From Diorhabda sublineata (lineage: Eukaryota; Arthropoda; Insecta; Coleoptera; Chrysomelidae), in assembly GCF_026230105.1 (NCBI RefSeq), contig NC_079478.1, positions 31,387,653-31,451,652 on the forward strand: a stretch of DNA of 64,000 nucleotides, in the 5' to 3' direction. Shown here in pieces: positions 49,886-61,874 of the stretch; within the stretch, counting starts at the first letter, position 1, and the number at the start of each line of letters is the position of its first letter. Below the pieces are notes generated by a model. The model searched no databases. It saw only the letters and a program-made list of their open reading frames with translations, and had not been told where the DNA came from. A program made the position numbers and the translations under genes.

Positions 49886-51245
49886 AGAGAGTGATGTTTC
49901 ATCATTGTATGATAGCTTTAATCGTTGTATCCTTTCTACCACACTCTGTATACTTCAAAACTGATCATATTGATTCAAATTTCGCATTCAATTATTTTTA
50001 TCTCAATTTGTACATTTCGTACTCTTGAAATAATTTAGCTTGAATTGATAAGAGGTGACATAAAAGCGATCAAAAAAGGCATCAAAATGCATTAAATCAT
50101 GTAGAATCTCATTTCAAGTTATGATTTATTAACTAGACGTTATTTTGGCAAGATGTGACAATAATTTACGACGCATTTTTTAATGCACATTAATGTATTA
50201 ACCATTTACATTCCGAATAAATATAGAAGTACATCTTTATATAATTTAGTTTATTTTCAAAAATAAATTCTTGTCCATTCTTCATAACTTCTGGGTATTG
50301 AGGCAGGAACTATAAATACTTGATGTATATACACGTATATTTTATGTTTTCACTTTGTCTTTTCTTTAGGTACACGTGGCATTTATTTAGGAACACTCTC
50401 CTCGCACCTGTGGCCTATATATATATAATTTGAAGTTTATGGAGGGCATTCCAATAATGTTGTATATCGATGTCGAGTGGTGTGACTATTTTTGTTGAGT
50501 ATATTTATATTTAAAGCTATTGAGAAACAATAGTTTGCAAAGTCACCTGTTCAAGAATCAAATCAGATTTGTCCTTGTATATTTTACTATGGGAATGATG
50601 CGTTCTATTAGGTCGTTTACTTTCTACTTACCGATTTAGATTCCTAATAATAACCACGTGGTGAAGTCATTCGTGATAAACTAAGTTTTATTTTAAAATA
50701 TCCATTTTTCTTCAATCGTTCAATTTACCTTGCAAACATATTCAATTACTGAAATATTCGAAACTGCTAAATTTTATATTTAGTACATCACAAGCATAAT
50801 ATTAGGTTTTGTTCGAGATCCAAGAAAATAACGAAAAAAGGACAATAAGCATTTAACTTTGCTGTAAAGGGGGTCAGAACATGATTTCAGTTGGTAATGG
50901 TAATAATTCGAAAAGTTATTAGAGATTTAAATTCCATTTCGAAGGATAAACTTAGTAAAAAACCAAAATGAATATATTACTCTAAGATTGAGCTTAATGG
51001 CTTGGTTAAGTTCACTCGACCAAAACTAATTAAAAGCAATTTAGTTTTCGTGATTCTGTACATTTGGAAATAAGCTGAAGAAACCTTTATGATGAGTATA
51101 ATATAAAAGATTATTCTACTCATGATTGGAAGGTATGTGGTCATTTCAAAGTAACATCCTTGATTATTAGGAAAGTACAACTAATAATTGTAGAATTTAA
51201 TCTGAAAAGTTTTTAACATAAAACAAATTTCCAAAAAACATAGGA
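49886..51245. other. A+T-rich DNA without recognisable gene
   Basis: Nothing supported by sequence. Confidence 0.4.
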
Positions 51246-51249
51246 AAGA

Positions 51250-52740
51250 AATTGTCGAAGTATAACGGTATTTCTGCTAAATTCTACTGTTTGTCAAAAA
51301 TTCATAGACCTACTCTACCAGCTAGACGTATTGTAGCATTAATTAACACTCCAATTGAACCTCTTGCTAATTGGTTAGGCGAAATCTGGACATGATAACA
51401 ATGATTGTTATATCAAAAACACCATTAAAATCTATGAAACTTCCAATGATATGTAATATCCACTTAAATTTATGTCTTACAGTTCTACAGCATAAAGTAA
51501 GTGATAAAAGTAAAACTCAATATAGAAAATATTAGAATTAATAATATTTATTTTTGAAAAATCACACCAATGAAGTCTTCAATATCCCCTATATTAGTAG
51601 ATTATATAAGGAATTATATTTTGTACTTTGTTGTATCTGTTCACTCTATAAATTATTCTTTATTCAAGAGTATGTACTATGTAGATGATATAATTATAAC
51701 CCTTCTATACAATAAAATTGACAATTTACTATTTAATTTCAATAGATTCGATCCTCACATGAAGTTAACTATTGAAGAGGAGAATACCAAAATATCATTA
51801 TTTTCTCTTGAAACTAAACAAAGATGATGAAATTTCAATTGACTTGTTTTATCATTAAAATCGCTCACATAACAGAACAGAAAGATTAATTCAATCAAAC
51901 AGTTAAAAAAAGAGTCTTCAAAATTCCTGATCCAACATTTCGTAATAAGAAGAATAAAATATTTCACAAACTTTTTTTTACAGCTCATAACATATTTTTT
52001 GAAAAGAATTATTTATAACATATCTGACACTGATTTTGACATCGCACTTCTGTGTGACCTATTCATACATATTTGCCATATACAAAATCAGTTACTCTTG
52101 AACTTTTTGAAATCTTCAAGAAATTCTTTTAATTGTAATAAGACAAACATTGATCAGTCGGAGAGGTCACTCATCAATCGGATAACAAAAGCGACAGCAA
52201 ATTTGTCCTCATAGCTGTTCGTTAGCGACGATTGACGTAAAATGAATTATGAATCTGCCAAAGTTTTGACAACTGCAAAAAACTATGAAAACCTTCATTT
52301 TAAGAAACATTATATATTGCCCAAAATGTTCAACGTTTTAATGAGAAAACTGATTTATATAATATTAGTGAAATCTACGCATCCCTAAGATTTTGAAAAA
52401 AAAAACACCATCGGCAACCAATTAACTTTATCTAACCTATGAAATTCAACTTCACTCATAACGATTCAACCGAAAAAAATTACCTATTGAAATTTGATGT
52501 CATTCATTAACTAACCAATCAATATTCAACATCATACGCAACAACCGAAACTTATCTGCTCTATAAAAATTTAAGGTTTTTCATAATCTTACCAATAAAA
52601 GTTAACAAGGATTTGAAATCAATGAATTCAATGTCTCTTCGAATAATTTTAATTTTTCATTATTGTTATATTTGTATATATATTTTTGTATTATACTTGA
52701 CCACAATTTTGGTTCCAGAAGACTGAAATATATTAGAGTT
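51250..52740 (+). pseudogene. Penelope-like element, degraded reverse transcriptase
   Basis: The first block reads AKFYCLSKIHRPTLPARRIV then ALINTPIEPLANWL, matching the Penelope RT motif FYGLPKIHKP..P.RPIVS...SPTY.LA. The catalytic motif is MYYVDDIIIT with YVDD at 51678-51689. It is followed by FNRFDPHMKLTIEEENTKIS in place of the family's HPSIKFT.E.E....LPFLD. Near 52248, SAKVLTTAKNY and, after shifts, NISEIYASL match the C-terminal block (AKVLA....Y..R...EA.EI.....NFN.....L...W...L). The GIY-YIG endonuclease is not clearly readable. Multiple stops and frameshifts show it is inactive. The 3' limit is estimated. Confidence 0.75.
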
Positions 52741-53924
52741 AGTACAATTCGATGTTGAATTTTGCCATAATATTACTACGAAAACACAGTACTCGGATGA
52801 CTCAGCACGTATTATTTGTACAGTTCATGAATCCTTATGGATCTGACCAGTTTATAAATCATTTCACGTAATATGGAAAATTCTGATCACATATTATAGC
52901 TTGTAGTAATCTAGATATCATGAAGTTTGTTTTCGTGATTTTTAACTTTTAATATAGACCCTTTTCGATATTATACGTCGTCTGGTTTAGTTCACTATCA
53001 CAATTTGAATATGACTAAAAACTTAGTTTTCTTGGGGATTCTTTCGTTTTCTTATTTCTGAATAAGTTTCCAAATTTCCCCAACTCTCATTTGTTGTTAA
53101 ACTTTGTAGATATGTGAAGATGTTGGAGATAGCAATGTCATTCCATTCTATATGGTTATATTATACAATTTTTATGTACTAGAAATATTCAATGAGTACA
53201 TTTTTATTATTATCTGTTATATCCACTTCTTTTATTCTCTTTTTTTTATTAAAACAGATAGATATAACTTCCGAATATAAACCGCTGTCCATTTAAGTTT
53301 GGCTGTAGTTACCGAATCGAATAGTGCAAAATAATTACGTAAGTACTATGTGAATTTTTGACTAAATAACTAGAACGCTTCCAGACAGCTATTTTAGTGA
53401 ATTCGGTCTCTTCCAAAACAAGGTTTTGGAGTTATTTTGATAAACATCTCGTCCAAATCATGGCACACATATTATTCATTACATAATTGATTTATAGTGA
53501 AATGTAAGTTAAACAACTGTTGTTTGGGTTAACATACGAACATCAACATGCTGGCAAACAGCAAATATCCTATATGAAACTGAAAGTTTTGTTTCTATAT
53601 TTCTCATGAAATTGGAAAAAGTCAGTGAATGGGATGTTAATGGTAACCGCAATGATTTCTATGGATAGAGCTTAAATTTATAGATTGATTTGGGAAACCT
53701 GGGAGCCACAAAATTAACTAATAGGATTAAACGACTATTATATGATCTAGATCATATAATATAGATCAGCCAACCTTTCAAATTATACGGTTACTTTGAA
53801 ATTTCTGGAACCAATATTATACCAATACTCAAAATTTTCCCATCGACTTATCTACTGCCACGGGACAACATTCCAGTGGAATTAAATATATTCGCGAGAA
53901 ATTTCACATTCAATATCTAACTAA
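52741..53924. other. A+T-rich DNA without recognisable gene
   Basis: Contains a perfect 26-bp palindrome, listed separately; nothing else was seen. Confidence 0.4.
53736..53761. repeat. perfect 26-bp palindrome
   Basis: The sequence reads identically on both strands about the centre TCTAGA at 53746-53751 (half-site TATTATATGATCT). No associated gene; it could be a footprint or chance, as it is A+T-rich. Confidence 0.6.
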
Positions 53925-54100
53925 CTAATCAAGGATCGTGCATTCTGGCAACATCACACAGAAAGATCAAGGAAAGATGCTCAAGTATAAAGATTTTCAA
54001 ATCGAGATACAACTCATGAGGAACCTGAAAGGGAGAATAATTCCCATTAATATTGGAGCAACAGGACTCATCTTTATGTCACCATGACAGCATCACTAAA
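53925..54100 (+). pseudogene. LINE/retroelement C-terminal fragment
   Basis: One frame reads MLKYKDFQIEIQLMRNLKGR then IIPINIGATGLI. It matches the segment (K..KY.DL..EI.R.WK....V.PVVIGA.G.....) found C-terminal to the RT in a group of non-LTR retroelements. Only this segment of about 40 residues is recognisable. Confidence 0.6.
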
Positions 54101-57100
54101 GTTAAACAATTTCCTATAAAAAGTGGACATCTCATTCAGAATGGAAAGAACTCGTGCCATAATATTCACCTTCCATCCTAATGCAAAAACAACATACTAG
54201 GTGCGTAGATTGCACTGGATGTTGTTGAATCGTCAGAATCGTAATTGAAATTTGGCAAGTAAAAAAGTCTAGATTCCATGATTCATTTCATATTTTGCTT
54301 TACTGATTTTGACTAATGGCAACGGTAATCGCGTACATTATTTAAAGTTATAAAAGGGGTTGTGATTCAAAAAAAGTTGGAAAGCGCTGACTTGGAATTC
54401 ATAATTCTCAAAACACTTCATATCCCTCTCAACAACAGACGAGTGAACCTTTATCACACTTTGTTGGAAAGGATATTCTCTCTGACAACATAATATTGAT
54501 TACAAAAATACTGGAAGTTTTTGCAAATTCAATTTTAAGCAGTTTTCATTATTTATTTGTTTTGTTGTTGCTCCAATTATTTTTCTTGTCCATTAATATT
54601 TACTATTATTTGATGTAGTTATATGGTTGTATTCTAATTTCCAAATCAAACATATTGATGCGAATTTTCATGTCCTGTTTGTATCCAAAATTGGAGACAT
54701 TCCATATGATAATATCACGTACTTACGTCGTTTTATTAAAAGCTCATTTCCTACACAGTATATCTCACAATTATTTCATTTTGAAATTCCAATTATTGGA
54801 TAATTCGACATTTACTAGATGTTAAGCGTTGTTTTGCTTCTTGACACTTTATACTAGCACGTGCGACGGTTTCTTACTTGTATCTAACGCAGAAACTAAA
54901 AATAATACAACAAAATTGTTCTAATACTTTAAACGAGTGAAATACCTTTTCACAAAAAATTCCAGTTATTCAGTTTACTTCGGAATGTTTACTACTCCCA
55001 AGTAGAGAGTTTTCATGACAATTGTATGGAGAGGCAGTTTTCATTTTGCGTTGTTCGAACTCAATGCTACTTTTGTCTGTTTTCCAATTATAATGAAAAA
55101 TATTGTAGTAATATGTACATATTCGCACAAGTAGCTATGAATTGATAAAGTCTCATTTCAAGAAGTTTCTTTGTCTCTAATTCTTATTTCAACATTTTTA
55201 TTACCGGAAAAATTGAAAAATCACAAAACAAACTATTCTTCCGTCGTTATTGACGATTTGGTTCTCAAGTTGAAACGTTTTTGAAACTGAGTACTCGTTG
55301 AAATTGGATCATGTTCATTTCATATTTAATATGTGCTTTCGTTTAAGTTGTTGGGTTCACAAACATAGCAGCATGCTAATATTCAGATTTCTGTTTATAA
55401 TTATAAATCACTTGATTGAAATTACACTTACTTCAGATGATCTTATCAACAGTTTTCAAATAGAGTCTTTTATAATGTGTTAAATTCGAAATAAAGTTGC
55501 GAAAACTGCAATTTTACATCCAATAGTTCCACAGTACCAGAATAATAGTACAGCCTCTAGAATTATTGAAATTTTTCTGGGACAAAGAAGTAGTAGTTAT
55601 CAGTTTTTTTAAATATGAATTATTACTCATTGTCATAAGTAGTAAACTTCTTCATTGTGAAGAAGTGACTTCCTCCACAATGACTAATGTTTATAATTTC
55701 GGTGTTTTTGTCTAAAATCTTAAGTGGCTAATAAGTTCACCTTGAACAAGTTTTTTATAAGTAGGATAGTGTATCATCTCATTTCCATCTTTTCTTTGAA
55801 ACGTTTCAGAATACAGCTGGAATAGAAAGGAGGGTCAAGATCTCAAACGATTCATCGTTCTCAACAATTAACGTTTCTGTGAATTCCTATAACTATATGA
55901 TGAATTATATTAAAAATTATTATTATCTTTTCTTTGCGTTACTTGACACATTTCCAAAAAATGGAAAGATATAAAGGGTGTATTGTATAAAATAATATGT
56001 TTATTATAAGTAACATACTATCAAGCACACTTCTTATTGACTAATAGATAGTTTTTTGGAAAAAAATATTTATTAATCATTGATTCGATAGAGACAAATC
56101 AAAATATCAGCAAGATCGTCACTTTATGCATAACAGTATGAACAGTAGCTTAACAGTAACTTATCTTCATTTCTTCTACAACCAAGCATAGTAGAATCGT
56201 TGCTTTCTAATAAAATTTTCATTATTCATTTTCGTATCCCCAAATTGATTTTTTCAAAATCAGTTTGCCTGTTATTCATTATTTTCTCCTGCCTAGGGTG
56301 GTTCTAGATATTCCTTTATAACCAACATGGAATCATTTTTTATTGTTTCTTTTTGTGTAACTACAGTAACAATAGCTACTTGCTTTCTTCACAATTCTAC
56401 CCCAAGTGTCCATCATTATTCTAGTTTCTGTGTCTTCAAATGTTCACAACAATATTTTGAATTTTCATTTTGTGCAATTTTGTAAGAACATCATATATAT
56501 TCTTATCATATCATCTAATAGTTTTAGTGAAAATGTTGTCTTCCATCTCAGTTAGTTTTTATTCAGTTTTTGAAAAAATCAAATGTACCAATATCTTGTT
56601 CAAAAAATTCAGAATAGTACATATATATTTATTCTACTTCCAATTTCAATGAAATCCCTCAATATCAGCTTCCTATACACATTTATTTGTCAGAGAAAAC
56701 TATTTCGGGTACGAGTAAATGACACTTAAATTAGTGCCACATTAATTTGGAAAAAATGCTTTCGTTCGACTTAAATTTTTCATGAACAAAAATAAACTGG
56801 CGCCCGTGTTCTAGGTAAATATTTTTTGGCAGAGCAATGTTAAAACTACTAAAATATTTCTTGATACTAATGATTTATGTACTAGGTAGCAAAAAGCATT
56901 AATGGAAAAGTGGGTAGTTTAGGAGCCGTAATTGGGTTACTAAATCTCCTTGGACATACAGCTAATGAATTGTTGAAACTTTGCTCACTTATTCTGCAAT
57001 TAGCTCTCCCGTAATCCAAAAAGGCAACAGTTTTTTATTCCATTAGTTTCAAACATACTTCGATTATTTCGAGCATTGATTGGCTAAAGTGGTGAATAGA

Positions 57101-57375
57101 ATTAATATATTTTCATTGTTAAATGATATAAGCTTATCTCTTTTGATTGATAATTGCTTCTAAAAACAGGCAAAACTATTGACGACTTGCAAAATTATAT
57201 TAATCAGTAGATCATATTCGACATAAATGTAAAAAAATCTGTTCTAATTACACTAAATATGTAATTTTATCTTCAGTAATATCGCAAAAAGAAGTAGAAA
57301 TTGAATAATTCATGGCTGTATTGAAATTTTTGAAATAGAATCATTTTGAACAATCGCTATTCCCAACATCAACGT
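54101..57375. other. A+T-rich DNA without recognisable gene
   Basis: A TATAAAAGGGG string occurs at 54349-54359 without a following exon. No coding similarity was found. Confidence 0.4.
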
Positions 57376-57379
57376 CAAC

Positions 57380-58300
57380 ATGAGCTCCTTTAAAAAAGAA
57401 GAAACAAACCATTCTCTAAGAACACAATTGTTCCGTACTCTCACGGAAGTAAGCTTGAATGAATACCATTTTCTGTACATCGACGCATCCAAAACACCTA
57501 ATGGCTTAGGAGCTGCAGTGGTAGTAGAGAACAAAATACACACATTCAAACTATCTCCACATAATAGCGTCCACACTGGAGAACTCTATGCCAAATTACA
57601 GGAACTCATCATTGCTAGAAGAAATCAATACAATAGAACAGTCATAATTGCAGACTCCATGAACTCAATACAAACCATTCAACAACTTTTTCCCAGGTAG
57701 GTATTCTAATTAAAATCCAATTACACCTTATCCACCAATCCAAAGCAAACGTATCAATTATTTGGGTCCCACCACACACAGGGAACCCAGAAAACGAAAG
57801 AGCAGACAAATGTGTCAAGAAGCAGCAAATAACAACGAATCAACAATTGTACGCGAAGTGATAGCAAACGAGTATAAAGGGACAATCACAACAAAAGTTC
57901 GGTTTAAGTGGGAAAGGGAGTGGAACAGATCGCAGTCGATATTAAAATCTATAAAACCATCCGTCCAACTATGGAAAAACAGTTTTAAAAATCGTAGGGA
58001 CCAAATAAAAATCGATCGTTGAAGGCTAGGGCACATTCACATTTATTTAACCGAGAGAACTCACCAATATGTGAAACTTGTAACGAGAATCTAAACGAGA
58101 AACACTTATTATTGAACTGTCAAAAGTACAAAAACGAAAGACTAACTAACAGCTTTCCAAACACCGTTCTCTATTTAAAAATAATTGTAATACTACAAAC
58201 TCAATCAAATTTCTAAAAAACTTGATTATAAATTGTGAAAAACTGATATGTCGCTAATAACCTTCGAAGTTGATGCGACAATAAATATAAATATAAAAAA
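57380..58300 (+). pseudogene. I-clade-like LINE, RNase H and C-terminal region
   Basis: The 106-codon frame at 57380-57700 contains an RNase H fold: YIDASKTPNGLGAAVVVE (first aspartate), HTGELYAKLQELI (glutamate) and VIIADSMNSIQTIQ (third acidic residue). In another frame SIIWVPPHTGNPENERADKC carries the fourth motif, usually WVPSHVGI.GNE.AD. The C-terminus at 58019-58216 reads KARAHSHLFNRENSPICETC then NENLNEKHLLLNCQKY, matching the I/Jockey-group zinc-knuckle-like end (T.SYLL..E.PP.C..C....TVKHIL..C). The 3' end at about 58268-58300 is an A+T-rich AATAAATATAAATAT tail. Frameshifts inactivate it. Confidence 0.8.
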
Positions 58301-58439
58301 AATAAAGTTTACTGAAATTGTTTTTTTGGTGTGAACCTCTTCCAAAAATTCTTTCTTGTATTATTAAATGTTACTAGAAAAATTGAGTGGAAAAATAATT
58401 ATAAGTAGTATGTATCAAATGATTTGTTTATGTTGAAAA

Positions 58440-58800
58440 CAAGCACGAGTAGTTCGAGTAGTGCCTAGCGTGTGGAGATGTCTTTGGGCACTGGTCTTGA
58501 ACTTCTGTAGGTTGTAGTGCTCGGAAAATGACGTTCTATGCATATGCAGACAAACTCGGTGTTCAAGAGCCACGTACGTCTTACAAATACTGCTCTAGGT
58601 AGGATTCTGTTAGACCGCGTAGAAGAGTATCTTCCATAGTAGTATCGGTAAAACAGAGTCAGGTCTGCGACCTTTGTCCTATGTTCTAAGTGAAAGTTTC
58701 TGGTAAAGTCTGGATCGTAAGTCGAATTGCTCTCCTTAGTATTGAGTACAGCATCCTCAGAGTATGCTTGGGAGTCGTGCTCCAAATGAGAGAGCAATCA
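58440..58800 (-). pseudogene. LINE ORF2 C-terminal fragment (CR1/Jockey-like)
   Basis: On the minus strand, a continuous frame reads DPDFTRNFHLEHRTKVADLT then LFYRYYYGRYSS, LPRAVFVRRTWL and PSTTTYRSSRPVPKDIST. This matches the C-terminal end of a widespread insect LINE group (L..LEHRR.VA.LSLFYRYY.G.CS.EL....PP.A...R.TR). The upstream frame residues SQAYSEDAVLNTKES are degraded. The frame is open for 110 codons, so the copy may be relatively young, but it is 5'-truncated. Confidence 0.75.
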
Positions 58801-58899
58801 TCTAGAGATAAACGAATCTAGGCTTTGTGAAGGATTAGAAGATGTATATTAGCTTTTTGGTTTTAAAGAGAACTTCAAGTTTTTTAGAAGAGCTATCTG

Positions 58900-59400
58900 A
58901 CCATGCCAGGACATATTGCTTCTAACCTGAACACCCTACAATCGAATGTCCGGACAGGACCAAATCCTGAGTTACAGTGCTGGACTTCACTTCCATTTCA
59001 TATATTCACATATTTATTCAATATCATCGCCAATTACGGTCAAATTTCGATTGCTGATGTTTCGCAGTTGTATGGTACCGGATAGTGTTCACCGGGTAAT
59101 CTTTAAATACAGAAACTAAATAGCAGCGCCCTCCAATTCTCCGCTTTTCAGTTCGGAGTTTTCTTCAATTAAGAGTTACTAATATCACACTCTGATGAGA
59201 CGTAATAACGTCGAAACAGGTCAATGCTTACAATCATCCCCTTGAATATGCGAGCTATTAGGACTGTTGATATCGACTAAAAGGTAGATGTTCATCACGT
59301 TCTTCATAGGGAATGTAATTCAATATTCGTCGTGGCATTAGCCAGGAGAGTAGCTGATTTTTCGTTAGGAGAACGGCCAACTATAATTTCTAATTATTAA
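58900..59400 (+). repeat. Penelope-LTR-like segment
   Basis: The segment contains no protein motif. It carries a CTGATGAG...CGAAAC core of the hammerhead type (59192-59217), a feature described in Penelope-like element LTRs, and G+C-richer stretches such as GCAGCGCCCTCC. Its neighbours are LINE remnants. Assignment to Penelope is an inference from the motif, not from a coding match. Confidence 0.35.
59192..59217 (+). ncRNA. hammerhead-ribozyme-like core
   Basis: CTGATGAG, a five-base-pair stem GACGT/ACGTC with loop AATA, and CGAAAC reproduce the conserved CUGAUGA-stem II-GAAA core. The remaining parts do not pair: a partner for the CAGG after GAAA (a CCTGTH-type sequence) was not found within about 60 bases on either side, so stems I and III are not supported. 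It is a degenerate or partial ribozyme at best. Confidence 0.35.
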
Positions 59401-59908
59401 ATTCGAAATTATATACGAGGTGACAAGTAGTTGTTTCTGTTTCTAAATCATCTTGATTTTAGGTTATAAATGAATTTATAATTATGTATATATGATATAT
59501 TTATAAGGCATCCAAATGAAATATTTATTTTGCAAACATAACTTCCACTTCTCCTCTTTAATAATACACGGAGCTGACGAGCCCTATATTTTTGATATGT
59601 CTACTAGATATGTCAAAAAACAGGTTCAATCAAATTCCATTCAACGTTTTCCATTATACACCACTTGAGAGAGTTAAATGTAAATGTAGTTCTTATACCG
59701 CTTCTTCAGTATCAAGAAATATAAGAAACTCATCATTATAATATTCTCATTACGCGAGGAGACTATTGAACACACGTGATAATAACCGTGAGCCGTGAAC
59801 CAAAGTGATTCAGATTTATCGGACAAAGTAAGTTCACTGCAAAAGCAAACAGTAATTATAGTTAAAATGTCAAAAAATTTTGTATTAATGTTTATCTATT
59901 ATATATTC

Positions 59909-60256
59909 AATATTAATGTCCCGAGTGCATGTCAAATTGTCGATAATTTAATTTTCTCGAGTGCGCGAATGCGCACGAGAGGAAATTATGAGACAATTTG
60001 ACATGCACGAGAGGGCATTTTGGCAGACTATTTCCTGAGAAAAATTTAATTTAAAATAAACAATAATTGTTCCTTTTCTTAAAATATAAAATTAAAACCA
60101 AATGATGTTTATTAATCCTAGACGAAAATTTGGCACTAGTGCAAATTATCGATAATTTGCACTAGTGCAGTATTATCGCTGAAATTTGATCGTTGCTAGG
60201 TAAACATAAAATATTACAGCTTTTTGGTTGGCTTAAATTTTTCGAAGGAAATAGTC
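59909..60256 (+). mobile_element. 348-bp palindrome-rich element, copy 1
   Basis: In order it has a 96-nt imperfect hairpin (59920-60015) centred on GTGCGC-GAAT-GCGCAC, an internal GACTATTTCCTGAGAAAA segment (60026-60047), a 36-bp perfect palindrome (60133-60168), and, at its right end, the complement of the internal segment (60235-60256, AAATTTTTCGAAGGAAATAG). It has no coding capacity. It differs from copy 2 at about four positions and has the same length, so it was recently mobilised. The preceding two to three bases TTC are shared by both copies and may be flank. Class is unproven: a Helitron2/Helentron-type derivative, a foldback element or another hairpin replicon are all possible. Confidence 0.85.
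60133..60168. repeat. 36-bp perfect palindrome in copy 1
   Basis: Both 18-base halves are perfectly complementary (half GCACTAGTGCAAATTATC), centred at 60150/60151. The half itself begins with the palindrome GCACTAGTGC, so the whole is a nested palindrome. Confidence 0.95.
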
Positions 60257-61454
60257 AGGATAGTATAGTTAGTTAACAAACTGTTTTAATTTGTTTTATT
60301 CGTTACACTGCTCCATTCACCTCAATCTTCTCTCAAACTCAAACAAATAAATTAATACGTATTATAATAATGATGTTAAAAATATTTTAAGACAATAGGC
60401 ATTCTGATATTAACAGTTCAAATCTTTTATATGATTTATATGAAATGTATATGGAAAAGCCTTCAAAATACATTGATATCGATAGTCTAAGGCGTGGGTA
60501 GAGATTCTTACATCTACGTGTTGAGAAAAAAGTGTGACTCCGGCTCTGACAAATCAAAATATAAACCACGATAATAACAACGCAATTTACAAAATCTACA
60601 CAAACCATTAGGTTTATTTTCCGTTAGGGGTCGTTTTTGTCAACAAATATTAGTGTGCCAGCCATAAGTTATACCACGGGAACAATAAGCAAAATTCCGC
60701 ATTGTTCCGTGAAAGCTTTGACAATGGCTACGAGGACTAGCGTACACGAAAAGCGGATGTGTACTGTTACATATGTATGTTTAACAAACATTTACTCTAA
60801 TATGGTGAATGGATTATAGGCTAGCGATTCCCGGTTAGGATTATATTATTTTTTGGTGCCACTAAATATCTGGTAGTGGAAATTTGTAACGTCCGTTTTG
60901 GTGATTTAGATTTTGATCTATGAATAATATTGAAGCAGTAAATTTTGAGGGTTAATTTCCAAATTATGAGAATTTCCCTTGAATCTGATTTTAACTAGAC
61001 TCATAGATACAAAATATGAATTTAAATACTAAATACAACATAATACTTCACATCTCGTCACTTTACACCAACAAATCCATCCGTTATACCTTACTAACAC
61101 TATAGAACTGCTGTTATAATCCTTAATAAAATCATGATGTTCGTAGTGCCCAACCCTAACACTTTATATAGGCGTTTACACAAGAGTTCAAAGTACGCTT
61201 CATTGCTGGACACGCAGGGGAAAGTACAAGTGTTATCCCAGGTAACCGCAAGGAGCAAAAGGAGCTTTGCGCAAATATTAATGTTTGCTTAGATTATCCT
61301 TCCTTCTATAAACTCCTGTTTGAAAATATTTTCATTTGATCAATGAATTAAACTGAGTTACTTGAAGTGACCTGAGAGTATGATTATTTTTAAACATAAA
61401 AATTAATCATTACGTAACATAATCATGTATGCTAGACTTTAAAACGGTTATATA
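60257..61454. other. DNA without a supported gene
   Basis: Includes a small hairpin CACGGGAACAAT / ATTGTTCCGTG at 60675-60711 with one bulge. A 55-residue frame near 61170-61340 is not recognisable. Confidence 0.4.
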
Positions 61455-61526
61455 ATACGAGGATGGTCCAAGAAGTACCTGGCCTAACAAAAAAACACAA
61501 AAATATCGGAAAAATATTCAATTTTC

Positions 61527-61874
61527 AATATTAATGTCCCGAGTGCATGTCAAATTGTCGATAATTTAATTTTCTCGAGTGCGCGAATGCGCACGAGAGG
61601 AAATTATGAGACAATTTGACATGCACGAGAGGGCATTTTGGCAGACTATTTCCTGAGAAAAATTTAATTTAAAATAAACAATAATTGTTCCTTTTCTTAA
61701 AATATAAAACTAAAACCAAATGATGTTTATTAATCCTAGACGAAAGTTTGGCACTAGTGCAAATTATCGATAATTTGCACTAGTGCAGTATTATCGCTGA
61801 AATTTGATCGTTGCTAGGTGAACAAAAAATATTACAGCTTTTTGGTTGGCTTAAATTTTTCGAAGGAAATAGTC
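61527..61874 (+). mobile_element. 348-bp palindrome-rich element, copy 2, nested in mariner
   Basis: It is the twin of 59909-60256, with the same hairpin, internal segment (61644-61665), palindrome (61751-61786) and right end. Removing it restores the mariner end GGA TAT TAC GTG GAA AAT TGA, that is GYYVEN and stop. The insertion is therefore clean, with no target-site duplication beyond one or two ambiguous bases. Both copies sit next to a GAA on the minus strand. Differences from copy 1 lie at about positions 61707, 61746, 61820 and 61824. Confidence 0.9.
61751..61786. repeat. 36-bp perfect palindrome in copy 2
   Basis: Identical to the palindrome in copy 1, centred at 61768/61769. Its unchanged state while four positions elsewhere differ may reflect recency or constraint. 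Confidence 0.95.

Noticed and set aside
54349..54359. TATAAAAGGGG, strong TATA-like sequence
   Set aside because: No initiator at the right distance and no exon follows; such strings are expected in A+T-rich DNA.
61170..61340. Plus-strand frame with RFIAGHAGESTSV, reminiscent of a LINE RNase H motif
   Set aside because: The acidic and tryptophan positions of WVPGH..I.GNE.AD are absent and the neighbourhood gives no support.
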